Below, piece by piece: positions 34,256-47,700 of a DNA stretch of 64,000 bases. The notes under the pieces are model-generated. The model was not told the DNA's origin. It made no database searches and saw nothing but the letters and a program-made list of their open reading frames with translations. The translations under genes and the position numbers were made by a program. The DNA is taken from the NCBI GenBank assembly GCA_030272585.1, contig BSYQ01000010.1, positions 3,286,001 through 3,350,000 on the forward strand, given 5' to 3'. The number at the start of each line of letters is the position of its first letter. Within the stretch, counting starts at the first letter, position 1. The stretch is from Bryopsis sp. KO-2023. Taxonomy: Eukaryota > Chlorophyta > Ulvophyceae > Bryopsidales > Bryopsidaceae.

Positions 34256-36157
34256 TCAAAGCACGTGTTTGACTTGGATGGAGCGGACGACTTCGCTCGG
34301 TTCTGGGCGAATGTCGCTCACCACTACAACAAGGTCTCCGCTGTCCACCAGCTTCCGGACCTTCAAAAACCTGGTTTTCAGGTAGAAAAAAAAACAACAT
34401 GACACATGAATTTAAAAAGAAAAGAAAACAGAGTCGATCTCCAAACCATCGTGGCAAAAAAATAAAGCTACTTTCAATTTCATCCATTGAAGGAGAGAAG
34501 GGGGGGGGGGGGTGGGGTGCACACATACATAAGGAAACCCATGCAACAATGACACTCAATTCAACCTTCACCTGGAGCTATTGAATTGGAGAGAAAATCG
34601 AAAACATATTCGGGACGACTGAAGAGGAAAAAAGAAATGACATCCTAACACAGGCCATTTGTAGCAGTTACTGCCACTGTTTTTTTTTTGTTTTTTTTCT
34701 CTCTCTTCTGTTCTTTCCAAAAGATTAAAAAAAATTGATGCCACCATGTCTGACCTGAAGGTTCGAGTGATGTTGTCTTCTGGGGAGCCGTCGAAACTCA
34801 TCCGGAAAGGCGTCACTCCCCATCTCAAGTTCATTCTGCGTCGAACGGACTGTCGATCTGATCCACACAGAGAAACATCAATCAGAACCCCCCAACCATT
34901 CAATTATCATCAGCTTTCCAGGACTTCTGCTCCACAACAAAGATTTTAAGATGCACAAGGTTTCCGGGAGGGGGTCGGGGGAGCTCACCGGCAAATGCAA
35001 AGATTGGGCACTCTGGTCGGAGTCTTGAGAGAAAATTCGCCATGAACCCACGCCTTGTGACAACGAATATTGCACTTGCCTGGAAGATACCCCCCAAAAC
35101 AAATACCATTACAACTGAAGCAACTCAAAAAGATTTAAAAAATTAGGTCGTGTGAAATTTCGTTCCAAAAATACTGCAGAGGCGAAACTATCGATCACCT
35201 GCACCACTCCTCCACCTGGGCTGAAACCGATCGAAGAACATCCAGGGATTTGTCAGGGTAATTTCCGGAAGCCGATTCACTGCACAACATAAGGCCATCC
35301 GCCCTTTGCCTCACCACATCAGCCACATCAGCAACCTGAGTAAAACAAGACATCCATCCAAACCACCTTGAAAACAGTTTGCCCAATGTGATCATTCCGC
35401 ACCTCCAGGAAAAAAAAGACACTGATCAAGAAAGGGATTGGATTCAAACGATAAAAAAAATTCATGTGGGTGGGGATGGGTACCTCGCCTCTGGTTGGGA
35501 TGGGGTTATCGATCAGGGATTGAAGGAGCTACGATGACTGGCTTTCCCAGCTCTCGACCCTTAATCACAATCTCCTTCTGCACAGAAGGCACCTCATCCA
35601 AAGCAATTTGAGCACCTGAAAAAAAATATATATATTCCATTTATATACGCAAATCACATATTTTCGAAAGCCACACGAGCAGTATTGCCACAGGTTCGAC
35701 TTTCATTGCCGAAAAAAGTCCTACCCAGATCTCCTCTGGCCACCATCAAGCCGTCGGAAGCCCTCGCATTGGAGTCGAGGTTTGGCAGCGAGTCTACGCT
35801 CTCGATCTTGGCAATGATCTGTGTTGCACAACATCCACAGAGGACCATATAACAGCCAAATCAGCTGGGAAATCCTTGGGGGGTAAAGAGGGTTTTGGGG
35901 ACTTCCCCTCAAAAAATAGTGGAGCAGAGAAAAAGCAAGCAAAATCTACCTCCATGTGATCGCCTCCGTTTTGCCTCTTGATGTAGTGCGACAGATTCTC
36001 GATCACTTCAGCGGACTTGACGAATGAGATTGCGATGAATTCGACCATGTTTTCGATGGCGAAATCGATGTCTTGCCAATCCTGAAAGTCAAAAAACAGA
36101 TTTAGCCCATTCTGACATCCGGACAGCATAGTTTGCCTTGTGGAAAACCACGAAAGC

Positions 36158-36258
36158 CGTTAAAAGTCGCCAGGGACGGTTGCTATGTGTGACATGGGGA
36201 GGGTTGGTTTAGGCTTTAGTTTAGTCAGACATGGGAGTGTCCCTGGCGACTTTTAACG
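36158..36258. repeat. 20-bp perfect inverted repeat in a pseudogene intron
   Basis: CGTTAAAAGTCGCCAGGGAC at 36158-36177 and its exact reverse complement at 36239-36258, with a 61-bp spacer. Lies in the intron between exons 36571-36386 and 36081-35950. Could be a small MITE; no clear target duplication seen. Confidence 0.85.
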
Positions 36259-38062
36259 AGATGTTAAAACCACAGAGGTATTAGCCATCAGCCCAAATCA
36301 CGAATCGTGGAAGAGCTTCGTAAGGGGTTTCGGATTGCTCCGATGCACTATATTGTATGCTATTTTTTAGCCATCAGTTAGTTACCTTGACAGTGACAAC
36401 GGAGAGGTTTACATTTTGACCACGAATGAGGTGACCGGTTCGCTTGAACGTCAAGTTGGCTCTGGACAGAATCAAACCCGGGTCGATGCATCTGCAGTGA
36501 ACGTCTGGGCCTGCCTTGTCGATAACTTCCAACAGCACCATCCCACCATCCACCACCACCTGATCACCAACCTTCAAAAAATACGAAAACGACAATTATT
36601 CAAAGATTCAACATCGGTTTCCCGGAATACCAGCTGCTGGTTCACCAGCTGGCAATTTATTAAATAAATGACAGTACAATGAAGATACGTCCAACTCTAA
36701 CTTCAACAGCTGTTTTCGTTGCGGGGAAAAAAGTGCAAACATCATCATGGAAGCCATGTTTCACTGTCACATGGTGCAGCTTAGTTTTTTGTTCTTTTCG
36801 TCTATACCTCGATATCGTAAATGAATGCATCATAGCTGACCCGAACACCCGATCGAAGTAGGGTGGATTACGGACAGTGAAGGTCACTTCATCGGCCACC
36901 TGTGAAACGCATAGTCAAACAACCTTGCACTCAAATTGGTGCACGTCAAGGCACCACAAAAAAAAGTCAGGGAGGTTGTGGAGTGAAAAACAACATTCTC
37001 TCTCTGCTTGTTTATTCCTCAAGTATTATTCTTATTTAATTGATTTAATTTTTTAATTTTTTTTTTGGGGGGGGGGGGTTTGCTCTTTGTTGAAGATTGA
37101 AGCCATTGATTAGTTAGGGTCGAAACAAGTTATTATTAGCCACACACTCACTTAAGCCCTCCTGGGATTGTGCAGCAATGAAATATGGACTTCGCTGCCT
37201 TCAGTATCCAGCATCACCGCCACAGAGTATCTGCAGCACCATAATCCATTTAAGAAACAAAAATTCCAACCAGGGCTTCTACCAGTCCTTGTTGGGACGT
37301 TTCTTCAGCACTGGTTCGCATGTGCATGTGGAAAAAAGATATCAGCATCTTTATCCCCAATAGAAGCCTTGGGACGGCTTCTTCATGGGTAATCATTTAT
37401 TGCTTTTTTTCCCCACGCTCACCCTTTTTCTTGGTTCATCTTTCGAATCCTCTTAATCACAGTTCTGTGCCAGTCCGGGGTGGCATGACACATGTTCAAA
37501 CGAGCGACATTCATCCCGTTGCGAGCCAGTTTCTCCAGCATTTCGGGGCCTCTGTGGCAGGGCCGATGGTGCAAATGATACGAGTTCTTCGGGTGCTTCT
37601 GACCCCTGTTTCATCCACACATCCAACCCTAAAGGAAAAAATAACCCGAGAAATATACATGCACAACAAAGATGCATGTCATTTTCAAGAATGGGGGAGG
37701 GAGGCAGTGGTCATTCATTCTCTGACTGCATGCTTGCAAATGATGGGACATGTTGTGTTGGGATACTGGCGGCGTTGAAAAGAGAATTTCGTTGAATCTC
37801 TGCTGGAGACAGGGATATCCGTGTTCAAGATGAGATTCTGTTTCCCCAGGCGGGCCAGCAGGGCGTGGTCGTCGACGACGTCGTGGACTATTCTCTGCGG
37901 GTTCGAGGAAGCGCACGCACCCTGGGCGTCACTTTTCGCACCGAAAAGTAGTCGGTCTGAATCCTTTCGTTTTCTTTTTCGTCCTGGGACGTCACAGAGT
38001 TGTGCACACCGTTTTCTTTCAGCTCTTTCTGCAAAACAGCATCGACCTCCAAATCGCAGCCG

Positions 38063-38089
38063 GTATCCTGGGGCTCTGCCCCAGGATAC
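38063..38089. repeat. Perfect 12-bp hairpin with 3-nt loop
   Basis: GTATCCTGGGGC, TCT, then the exact reverse complement GCCCCAGGATAC. Lies within the first recognisable exon of the pyruvate kinase relic. Confidence 0.85.
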
Positions 38090-38100
38090 ACTTCAGTTCT

Positions 38101-38783
38101 GCATAATCTATCTTGTAGACTGAATGTTCCTCATAGTTTGTGGCGCAAGTTTTTCCACAATCTACACGAAACAACATTTTCCTTCCAGATCGCCGCTTCC
38201 AGCCTACATGAGTTCTACACCACTTCGACACCAAAGATTCCAATTCGATGTTGGTTGGTTGGTTTTGTTCACCAAGTAGGAGACTTGAACATTTCACCAC
38301 TTTTGGGTGGCCGCCATGTAATTCCATCTTCGTTCATTTTGTGGGAATTGATTTCATATCCTTGCATATTGGCTCCCCCCAAGGTTGAAGGTCACATCCG
38401 CGAGGACCCGTAATGGAATGGCCGACAACAGCTTCGCACGAACGTTGGTACACGACGAGTTGTCTTGGCGGGGGCACCACGTTTCGCCAGTCCAAGTCGA
38501 AGCCACGATAACTGCGAATCTCACCCGACCCTCACCCAACAAAAGTCGACGAACAAAGCAAAGAAACGGCAGTCGCTCTTCGCGCCACCTGTTTTCGAGA
38601 AACTCGTCGAACCGGTGGGAAAAACTCGACGAACCACGTCGTTCGGTCGGGATATATATCGACGTGTCGCTGGTTCGTTTTCCGAACACACACGCACAGC
38701 CAGGTTCGCTTGAAGCGAGAAAAAGGTCGCAGGAAAAACGCGAGAAGTCTCGTCGTTGAACGAGCGCGCAGGGACGTCGGTGG
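38101..38783. promoter_or_regulatory. Head-to-head region between pyruvate kinase relic and ACCase
   Basis: About 0.7 kb. 38400-38783 is GC- and CpG-rich like other promoter regions here, and lies directly upstream of the ACCase start. The transit-peptide exon of the pyruvate kinase should lie here too but was not found. No individual promoter motif is claimed. Confidence 0.4.
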
Positions 38784-41700
38784 ATGGGAACGGTGAATGG
38801 CAACCGGAATGGTCGCGGGTCTAACCCGATGTCAACCGCCGTTGACGTTCCGCACAGCAGAAATGTGACGCAGGACAGGTACAAATCAATTCTCGAGGAG
38901 CTTCTATATCTGTCGGGCGATGCTGGCCTGTCTGAGAGGTTTCTTGCGTCCTCGTTCAGGCTTGGAGCTGATTGAAACGAGTGTGTGTGGTGTGTGTTTA
39001 TGCGGGTTTCTGGAACAGCAGCTCGGAAGGAAGTTGGATTCCGAAAAGAGCCCCCAGTATGACTGAAAACGTCAGTGGCTTCGTTGCGAGGCTTGGGGGA
39101 GATAAGCCAATCTACAGGTGTGCAAAAAAACATCAATAGGCAGAAAACAAATACACTCCATTGTTACCAGTAAACCAAGGAAAAGAGCCTACAGCCATCC
39201 AGAGAATATTTTAGGAATGGAGCATGCAAAGAGAAAAAAAATGGGAAAGCACCAACAACAATAATTATGTCATGGGGCTGACATGCAGGATTCCTGGCCG
39301 AATTTCTGGCAGAGGGGTTTCACCATTCTTTTAAATTTGGGAAAAGAATTTGGATGTTGAGGGTGGTTTGGTGGAACAGGATCCTCGTGGCAAACAATGG
39401 GCTGGGTGCTGTCAAGTTCATGCGGAGCGTTCGATCTTGGGCATTCAACTCCTTTGGCAGCGATAAGGCTATTTTTCTGGTTGCGATGGCCACCCCTGAA
39501 GACATCAAAATTAATGCCGAACATCTGCAATTGGCTGATCAATTCGTGGAGGTGCCAGGGGGGACGAACAACAACAATTATGCAAACATTTTGCTCATCC
39601 TCCAGACTGCTGAGCGGGCTCAAGTGGATGCCGTTTGGCCTGGATGGTGAGTGAACCACCCTCATCTTCGATTTGGGAGGAAACAGAATAAAAAAATAAA
39701 TAGTATTTATATACGTAAATGTGAGTAAAAAAAGATAGAATTCGACACATGCCAACAGATATTGGAATGATTTCTTTTCTAGTCGATCACAGTACCTCGC
39801 TTTTCCACAAGGAATTGGACGAACTAACATGATTTTGACCATCGACATGCTCTGACCATTGCGATGTGTTTGTTGGATTGCTTAGGGGGCATGCTTCAGA
39901 AAACCCAGAACTGCCTTCCGCGTTGTCGAAAACATCCACTGGAATTCGATTTCTGGGGCCCCCTGCTGCTGCGATGGCCGCCTTGGGTGACAAAGTCGGC
40001 TCAACGATTCTTGCACAGGTGCTGGAATGAGTAATGAGGTCGATATGAAATCCTGGTGATGGAACCACCAACACAAAGTCCATGAGCAAACAGAAAGGCA
40101 TCACGTTTCGACAATCAACCACAAGAAACAAGAATTGATCTGTTGGAGGAAACCCTAATGATCTCCAAATTCTTTAAAATTTGAAAAACGCCGAGTTGTT
40201 GTTCTTGTTCTGATGGAAAAAAATAGGCTGCTGGAGTTCCGACTCTGCCGTGGAGCGGGTCCGGGGTGTCGATATCATTCGAAGAGTGTGGTGGAGTGAT
40301 CCCCACCCCTGTGTATGAAAAAGCCTGTGTTAAGACTGTGGACGAGGCTCTGGAGGCTTGCGCCAACATCGGGTACCCTGTGATGCTCAAGGCATCATGG
40401 GGAGGAGGGGGCAAAGGCATCAGAAAAGTGGTTTCTGACGAAGAGGTCAAAATGGTGTTCAAACAGGTAGGGAACCCATGCCTAGACAAAACGCTCGCAA
40501 CGATTTGTGGATGGGTTTGAAGTGGGAGTGAAAAGAAAAAAAAAATGAAAAACATTGAACAGCTGATCGAATGGCATGTTTGCTTGTCGATCTTTTCAAG
40601 CGTTGAAGAAAAACGAAGGATGGGTAGGAAGCAGTGGAGCATATATTGATGTTTTGTCTGTGGCTGTTATCGATCCAGGTGCAGGGGGAAGTCCCTGGGT
40701 CCCCCGTATTTGCCATGAAATTGTCGTCGATGTGCAGGCATCTGGAGGTTCAGCTGTTGTGTGACATGCATGGCAACGTGGTTTCCTTGTCGTCCAGGTC
40801 AGACTCGAGTTTTTCCTTTCGTTCCAAAATCACATTTTTGACTTGAAGATCGAAGTATGGACATCCACACGATTTTCATATCGCTTGCTATTTTTTTTTA
40901 ACGGTGATATTTTTTAAACGGTGTTTTTTGCCCTTGCAGGGATTGCTCCCTTCAGCGTCGACACCAGAAGATTGTCGAGGAAGGTCCAGTGAACGGAGTC
41001 GACCCCAGCTTGCTGCAGGAAATGGAAAAGAGTGCCAGAGCTTTGGCAAGGGCTGTCGGTTATGTTGGGGCTGCGACGGTGGAGTTTCTTTTCAGCATAG
41101 TGACGAAAACTTACTGCTTTCTGGAGCTCAATCCCAGACTCCAAGTGGAGCACCCCGTGACAGAGGGTGTCACTGGAGTGAATTTGCCAGCTTGTCAGGT
41201 AAAGAGAATATGAAATGACGGTGCCAAAAAAATCTGTGAGTAAAAAATGTCTTTCGATGTATTGAATTTTGTTGGATCATCCACAGTGTGGAGGGTTGGT
41301 TGCTTTTCATGTGTCTGACAGTGGGTCGTCCTGAAATTTGATGGAATTTTCAGGTTATGATTGGCATGGGTATCCCTTTGGGTGGCATTCGCGACATTCG
41401 GGCCTTGTACCGGAAAGATCCAAAAAGCACTGACAAAATCGACTTCGAAAACGAAACTCAGAGGCCTCCGGAAGGTCATGTTGTGGCTGTGAGGATCACA
41501 TCGGAAAATGCTAATGATGGATTCAAGCCGACGTCAGGTGTGCCGCTGAACTCAAAACCACTTGCCCTTCTCCACAGCCTTTGCATTTTCAGGATTTTTT
41601 TCGTCAGCTTGTTACATATATTGGAACAAAAATAAATAAAAAATGACAGACAGGATGAATATTCTTACATCCTGTCTGCCATTTTTTTATTATTATTCAA

Positions 41701-44700
41701 ATCAGTGAGTGGGTGCATACGTCTGCAAACTGTTATGATGCAAATTTAGTCTTGCTTTTTTTTGGTTATCAGGAAGGATCGACGAGCTGCTCTTCAGGCC
41801 GACCCCCGAAGTGTGGGGTTATTTCTCAGTGAAATCTGGAGGCGGTATTCACGAGTTTTCGGATTCCCAGTTCGGCCATTTGTTTGCGAAAGGAGCCAAC
41901 CGGGACGAGGCGATTCGATCCATGGTTGTGGCGCTGAAGGAAGTGAAAATCCGTGGCGAAATCCAAAGCACCGTGAAATATGTGACCGATATGATCCAGG
42001 ATGCCGACTTCTTGGAACAAAGAATTCACACTGCATGGCTCGACAACAGGATAGCAGCTCAGGTACTCGATTAAACAAGTGAAAGGGGCAAAACTCCATG
42101 TCCGGAAAAACCGGATGAAATAGGACTGGGGAGCTGGCTCCTAAGTTTTACCCCTCTCTCTTTTACTCATCGTGTTCTTTTGCTGTTGTTCTATTTTTAG
42201 ATCCCTGCTGGTCGACCTCCTCGTCACTTGGCCCTGATGTCTGGAGCGATCGTGAGCGCCATGGAAACCTTTTCCTCCCGATCGGCAGATTACCTGGAGC
42301 TTCTGGGCAAAGGCCAGATTCCCCCTTCTTCCCTGAGTCTCACTCATTTCGAAGATGACCTCGTTCTAGAGGGAATGAAGTACTCCATTTCGATCGCAAA
42401 ACAGGGACTGCACAATTTCGCCGTGAAAATGAACGGATCGACGGCGGAGTGTCGTGCCAGGTGAGGAGAACCGAGCTGTTCGAATCCTGCAGAACTAAGG
42501 GTGTGAAAAGGCATTTTCAACAACGTTTTTTCCTGAGATCTGCGAGCTATTGCGAGTTGAAAAAAGAAAAAAAAAGTCTGTATGCATCCCATCCAGAATT
42601 GTGAGATGTCGTTCATACACATCTGTGTTTTTTATTTTTTATCGACTTTTTTTTTTCTTTTTGATCGTTGCAGGAGGCAGGCAGACGGAGGAATTCTGCT
42701 GCAAGTGGATGGGGAGAAGCATGTGGTGCATTCCGAAAAGGAGCCGATGGGAACTCGGTTGCTGATCGACTCCTCCACTTGCCTGTTGGCAAACGAACAC
42801 GATCCTTCACAAGTATGCTCACCATCCACAGCCCCCCAAAAGATGCATTCTCTTTCGAATAATTTTTTGTTTGGATATGATGCGTTTTTCACACCAGATG
42901 GATATCTGTTCGCCGTAAAAAGGGAGGATGAAATCAAGAAATGAAAAAGAAGTCAGGGTTGGAATGAGATGTTGTTTCAGGAGTCCAGTGGGGGATTCGA
43001 AAGTGAAAAATGAGGGGCAATCAAACCTATAGAACAAATCATCTCCTCGACAAAACATCGGTTTTCCTTTTTTTGTGGGTTGTGAATTTGGGGCCGATAT
43101 TGCTGTATCAGGTCCTTACTCCATCCCCTGGAAAGGTGATGCGGTATTTGGTGGAGGATGGAACCCATCTTGTGCCAGATCAACCCTATGCGGAAGTCGA
43201 GGTCATGAAGATGCTGATGCCTCTGTTGGCCCCGGCTTCGGGGAAAGTGTTTTTCCAAGTCCCGGAAGGTGCCGTCTTGAATGCTGGGGACTTGATCGCC
43301 AAATTGGAATTAGATGATCTTGGCTCTGTCACTCGGGCGGTCCCCAGCGATGAAAAGTTGCCTGAGTTGGGGCCTCCAGAAGTGCATGGGGACAGAGTCG
43401 ATCACATGTTCAAGCAATCCCTCGAGGCTGCGTACGATATTTTGAACGGTGAGAAATCAAAAGTGGACCCGGGGGGGGGGGATCAGAGAAAGCTCAAAAA
43501 TTGAGGCCGACAGAAAACCCCCAGAAACCCCTTGGAAAGTGTGTATCCGCAATATGATGTGTATGTTGTAAAATGAAAGCTATGTTTGTTTTTTTTGGTT
43601 CCCTTTTCGAGTTATACTGTGCATGACAGAGGCCAATGAAAAAAAAACAAAAAAAAAAGTGTGGCACAAGGCTGCTGACTGAGCGTCGGACCTGTGTTTC
43701 AACAATCCACAATACTGAAAATTGGGACGGTCAAATTGGTTTTTTGTCGAATCGCACCGTCCCCTCACTGTCTTTTTTGGTGTTTCGATTCCTCAGGGTA
43801 CGATGTCGACGTCGAGAAGATTGTTGATATCATGCTGGTGTGCTTGGACGATCCGGAATTGGCATCCCTGCGATGGAAGGAACAGTTTTCTGTGGCCTAT
43901 CCGAGGCTCCCAGCCCAGCTCATCGATGAGCTGGAAGGTATCATTCGAGAGTACGAAAGCAGGTTGTTGAGCCCAGCGGAATGGAATACCATCGAGCCCA
44001 GCACAGTGGATTTCCCCGCAGAAAAACTCACGAACGCAATGATTGCATGGTTGAAGGTGAGTCATGTTGGGTTTCAGGGGAAAAGGATGCAGCATATTTG
44101 TGCCTGTTGGTAAAAAAAATGACTGTGTTTTCTTTTCTTTCCTTTTCTGGTGTTGGTATTGAAATTAAACTCAATGTGGACCATTCTCATTTCTATTGCT
44201 GGATATGGGTTCAGTGTTGAAACTCTGTTTTTCTTAAGAATATTATTCTTCCTGCAGACTTGTGGGGCTGATGATAAGACCAGCCTGGAGGCGACGCTGG
44301 ATCCATTACGAAAGCTGGCGCTGGAGCACAGCGGCGGGAAGGAGGGATTTGCTAAGCGCACCGCCAAGGATCTGTTGGAAAGGTTCTTGCATGTGGAGGA
44401 GCGATTTCAAACCAGAGCCGGCATGACCACTGAACAAGAAATCGTCTACTCTCTTCGACAAGTATGGAGCAAAAATATCGACCCAAAGAAAAACGAAAAT
44501 CGACATGGCGGTTTACTTTCCCAGCAAACACCTCTTCTTTTAAATTTTGGCTTGATTTGTGATGATACCACGTTTGGGGGGGGGGGGGGGTTTGGCTCTA
44601 TGTTCAGCAGCAAAAAAAAAAAAAAAATCGGATGCTTTTTTGTGTTATCAGGAGAATGCCGGGGAGCTCCAGGCAGTTCTGGACATGGTGCTCTCCCGTC

Positions 44701-47700
44701 AAGGCGTCGCTCGAAAATCCCAGTTCATTCGGGCAATCCTGACGGCCTTGGTGCTGCCTTCGCCAGCGGATTATCGACCCTTGTTGAGGAGATTGACGGC
44801 TCTGTCCAGCAAAGGCACCCAGGAAGTGGCCGTTCGAGCTCAGCAGCTGTTGGAGCAAAGTTTGTTGGCAGACCTTCGGGCTGTGGTTGCGAGAGCCCTG
44901 TCAGGTGAGGGAGCCTCCGAATCTTACAACAAGCGATTCACACAGCTCTCCGTTTTCACCATTTTCATAAATTGAGTTCTTTTTTTTTGGGAAGAAACGG
45001 TAGCTTCTGAGTATATTCGATTGAGTATCTTGAAACATATGGTTCAGGGCTGGACATGTTTTCGAGCTTAAAGAGAGGTGGCGAAGGCATCACCTCTCCG
45101 ACCGCCCTCTCCGGATCTGGCAGCCAAACTCCAGTGGCCTCCCCTGTGGCCAGGGTTCCACGAAAAGTGACCAATCAAGAAGGGCTGTACAAGGGGCTGG
45201 GCAATCTGTCCCTTTCTGCTGCGACCCAGGCTCACATGGAAGCTCAAAAAATGACCATGTTGGTGGAGGCACCTGCGGCTGTGGATGATGCCTTAGCTTT
45301 GGTGCTCAGCAGTTCCGATTGGGATCAGACTGGAAGTAGAATGGCTTCTGGTTATGGACTCCAGGTGGGTGGGGTCAGGTGTATTACATAATGCAGCAGA
45401 CTCGCTCAGAGTCCCAAATATCCAACCACCAGTGATGACTGAAGCATTCTGCATTACTTATTCTGGATCATTACTGTTAATATTATTGGTAAGAAAGAGA
45501 AAGGATGCACTCTGAGAATTTCTAATTGTTGATTCTGTCCAGTGCCGAGCCCTGTTGACCTACATCATGAGGATCTACTTCCCTCTGGTTGTTCGGGAGC
45601 CCAAACTCATTACTGATGGCGATATGACGCTGGCTGCTTGGTCATTCGATGACCCCCACTGGGCTGGAACCGACAACAATAGGGAATGCCAGGGAGCGTT
45701 TGTCATCACGGATTCCCTTGGTCGGTTTTCGGACGCTTTGACTGTGGCTGCGAAAGCTTTCAAAGTGCTGCAGATCCCTCAGAACGATGCTGGGGCCTTC
45801 CACATTTCACTCGTGGGGAAACCCGACAGAACAATGGAATTGAGCCCAGAAGCGAGGAAGCAATTCGATAAGCTGGAATCAGATGGTAGGATTTGATACA
45901 TGAGGGGCACTCTGTCCTCTGTCATCGCTTGATCTTTCTGTCTTCCTGCATTTTGCAAAAAGAAAATTCAACTTAGGTGGAACAGCCCCCGAAACAATCC
46001 TTCTTTTGATGTGGTGGTTTCAGAGGGGGAAGAGTCGCTGATGTCGGAGGGGACCCTGTCCGAAAGCATTCTCAGTTGCGACCCTCGTATCATGGGATGC
46101 TGCATTCATGCCACCATCAAGGCTGCCACGAAGCAATTGAGGTCGATGGGCTTCTCTGCCGTGAGCGTTTTGGTGAATGCCTCTAAGATCCAGGTCCCCC
46201 TAAGACAGGGTTACTTGTGGGATGACAAAGAAAAGAGATTCGTCCGGGACCAATCCCTCAGGTATTTGACGGCCGGGCTAGCTTGCTGTTTCCATCGTTC
46301 GATGTGGTGGCATTGGTCTTTTCTCAAGTGCTTTTTGTTTCAGGATATGAATGAAAGCAGCGACTGAGTGTTGTGTCGTTGATGTGGTTTTGTCAATTCG
46401 TTTTCAGTTTCGTGGAGCCTCCAGTTGCAAAAGCTTTGGAGCTGTCGAAGCTGGTTCACTTCAATCCTCGATATGCCCCTTCAAGAAACCGCCAGTGGCA
46501 CACTTACACAATCACCGAACAGGAAGGCCGAAAGACTCAAACCAGGGTGTTTTTGCGAGGCCTCATTCGCCAGGTCAGACCCTGAGAACACCAGATCGCT
46601 CTTTCCCTGACCCCTTCACCCACTCATGCTTCCAGTGAAACATCCACGGTTGTGAAGAGTTTTTCTGAGAGGATTCGAAAAGGAATTTGATTTTTGTGTG
46701 GTGGGTTGTATTGTTGTGAAGGTCGGGGGGACACCAGCATATCTGGCAGCCTCTTATGATCAGAACGAAGTGGCTGCTGCCACCGCGATCATCAGCGAAG
46801 TGGAGGATGTTATGCAGGGATGCATCGAAGAGCTGAATCGCATGAGGAAGAACTCAGCAGCTATCGATTGGGCACACATTTTCTTGTCGGTGCTGCCGGC
46901 CGTCAACCTCAATGTGGGGGCCAATGCCGATCAGAAGGTGGCGGCGGCGTTGAAATCGACTTGCGCCGCAGTGGTGTCGAGGAGGGGGGCTGAACTCCGA
47001 AGAGCGTCCGTGGCTCAATGGGAAGTCAGACTGAGGGTGCCTGACAAAACGGGGGCATGGAGGGTGGTTGTTTCGCTTCCCACAGGTAAAAATAGATGCA
47101 CATGCAAAGAGATCCAACGAAATCATGTATGTTCCAAACACTGGTGGAAGCGAAAGCTGAAAACATGGGCAGCGGTGCCAAGATTGTTCTATTCGTGTCG
47201 ACGGATACGCAACACGAGTGTCAATTTCCCCCCAAACTCTCACTTTGGTGCGTTGGCCTTGTGTGGAAATATAATCAGGGCACGAAACTGGGGAGGAGAA
47301 TGTGAATGTGTATAGAGAGGCAGTGATCGACACCCCAGAAGGCCGACTCCGTACGTACAAATCTCGACAGCCGGACGATTGCAGTCCGGCACCCCTCAGC
47401 CTGCAGCCGGTTCTCAAGCAATACGGCCCTCTGGACCTCCTCCAGCAGAAACGATTGGCGGCTCGCCGCCACCAGACGACGTACTGTTATGATTTCCCCA
47501 AGGTGTTCGGCAATGCTCTTCGTGAGATTTGGGTGGCCAGGGCAGCTGATGGAGAACCCGGTGCAGTCCCTCCAGCCGGCGATTTGGTGGAGTCGCAAGA
47601 AATGGGGCTGGTGCAAAAACCAGACAGGTCGTTTGGATTGGAAAGGGTTTGGACCCCAGTGGGGCAAAACAAAATTGGGATGCTGGCTTGGCTGATGACC

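Larger units (their letters stand above)
34256..38100 (-). pseudogene. Plastid pyruvate kinase alpha-type relic (multiple lesions)
   Basis: Exons, minus strand: about 38099-38010, 37605-37423, 37230-37152, 36899-36849, 36779-36741, 36571-36386, 36081-35950, 35818-35725, 35615-35484, 35335-35199, 35079-34989, 34857-34755, 34370-34256. Similarity to plant PKP1 is clear: [114 protein letters not shown]. Lesions: one base short near 37545 (frame changes between GPATEAP and MLEKLARNG); an in-frame TAA at 37154-37152 just before a good donor; a frame change near 35515 inside the KPVIVA motif; and no sequence for about 40 C-domain residues between 35199 and 35079, where phases also clash. Splice sites are otherwise intact, suggesting recent decay. 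Sequence error is the alternative, but ACCase next door shows none. Confidence 0.75.

Noticed and set aside
38354..39136. Long minus-strand open frame (260 codons) opposite the ACCase 5' exons
   Set aside because: It overlaps ACCase exons 1 and 2, which join in phase to the conserved ANNG exon. The translation is Arg/Ser-rich without a domain, as expected from CpG-rich DNA.
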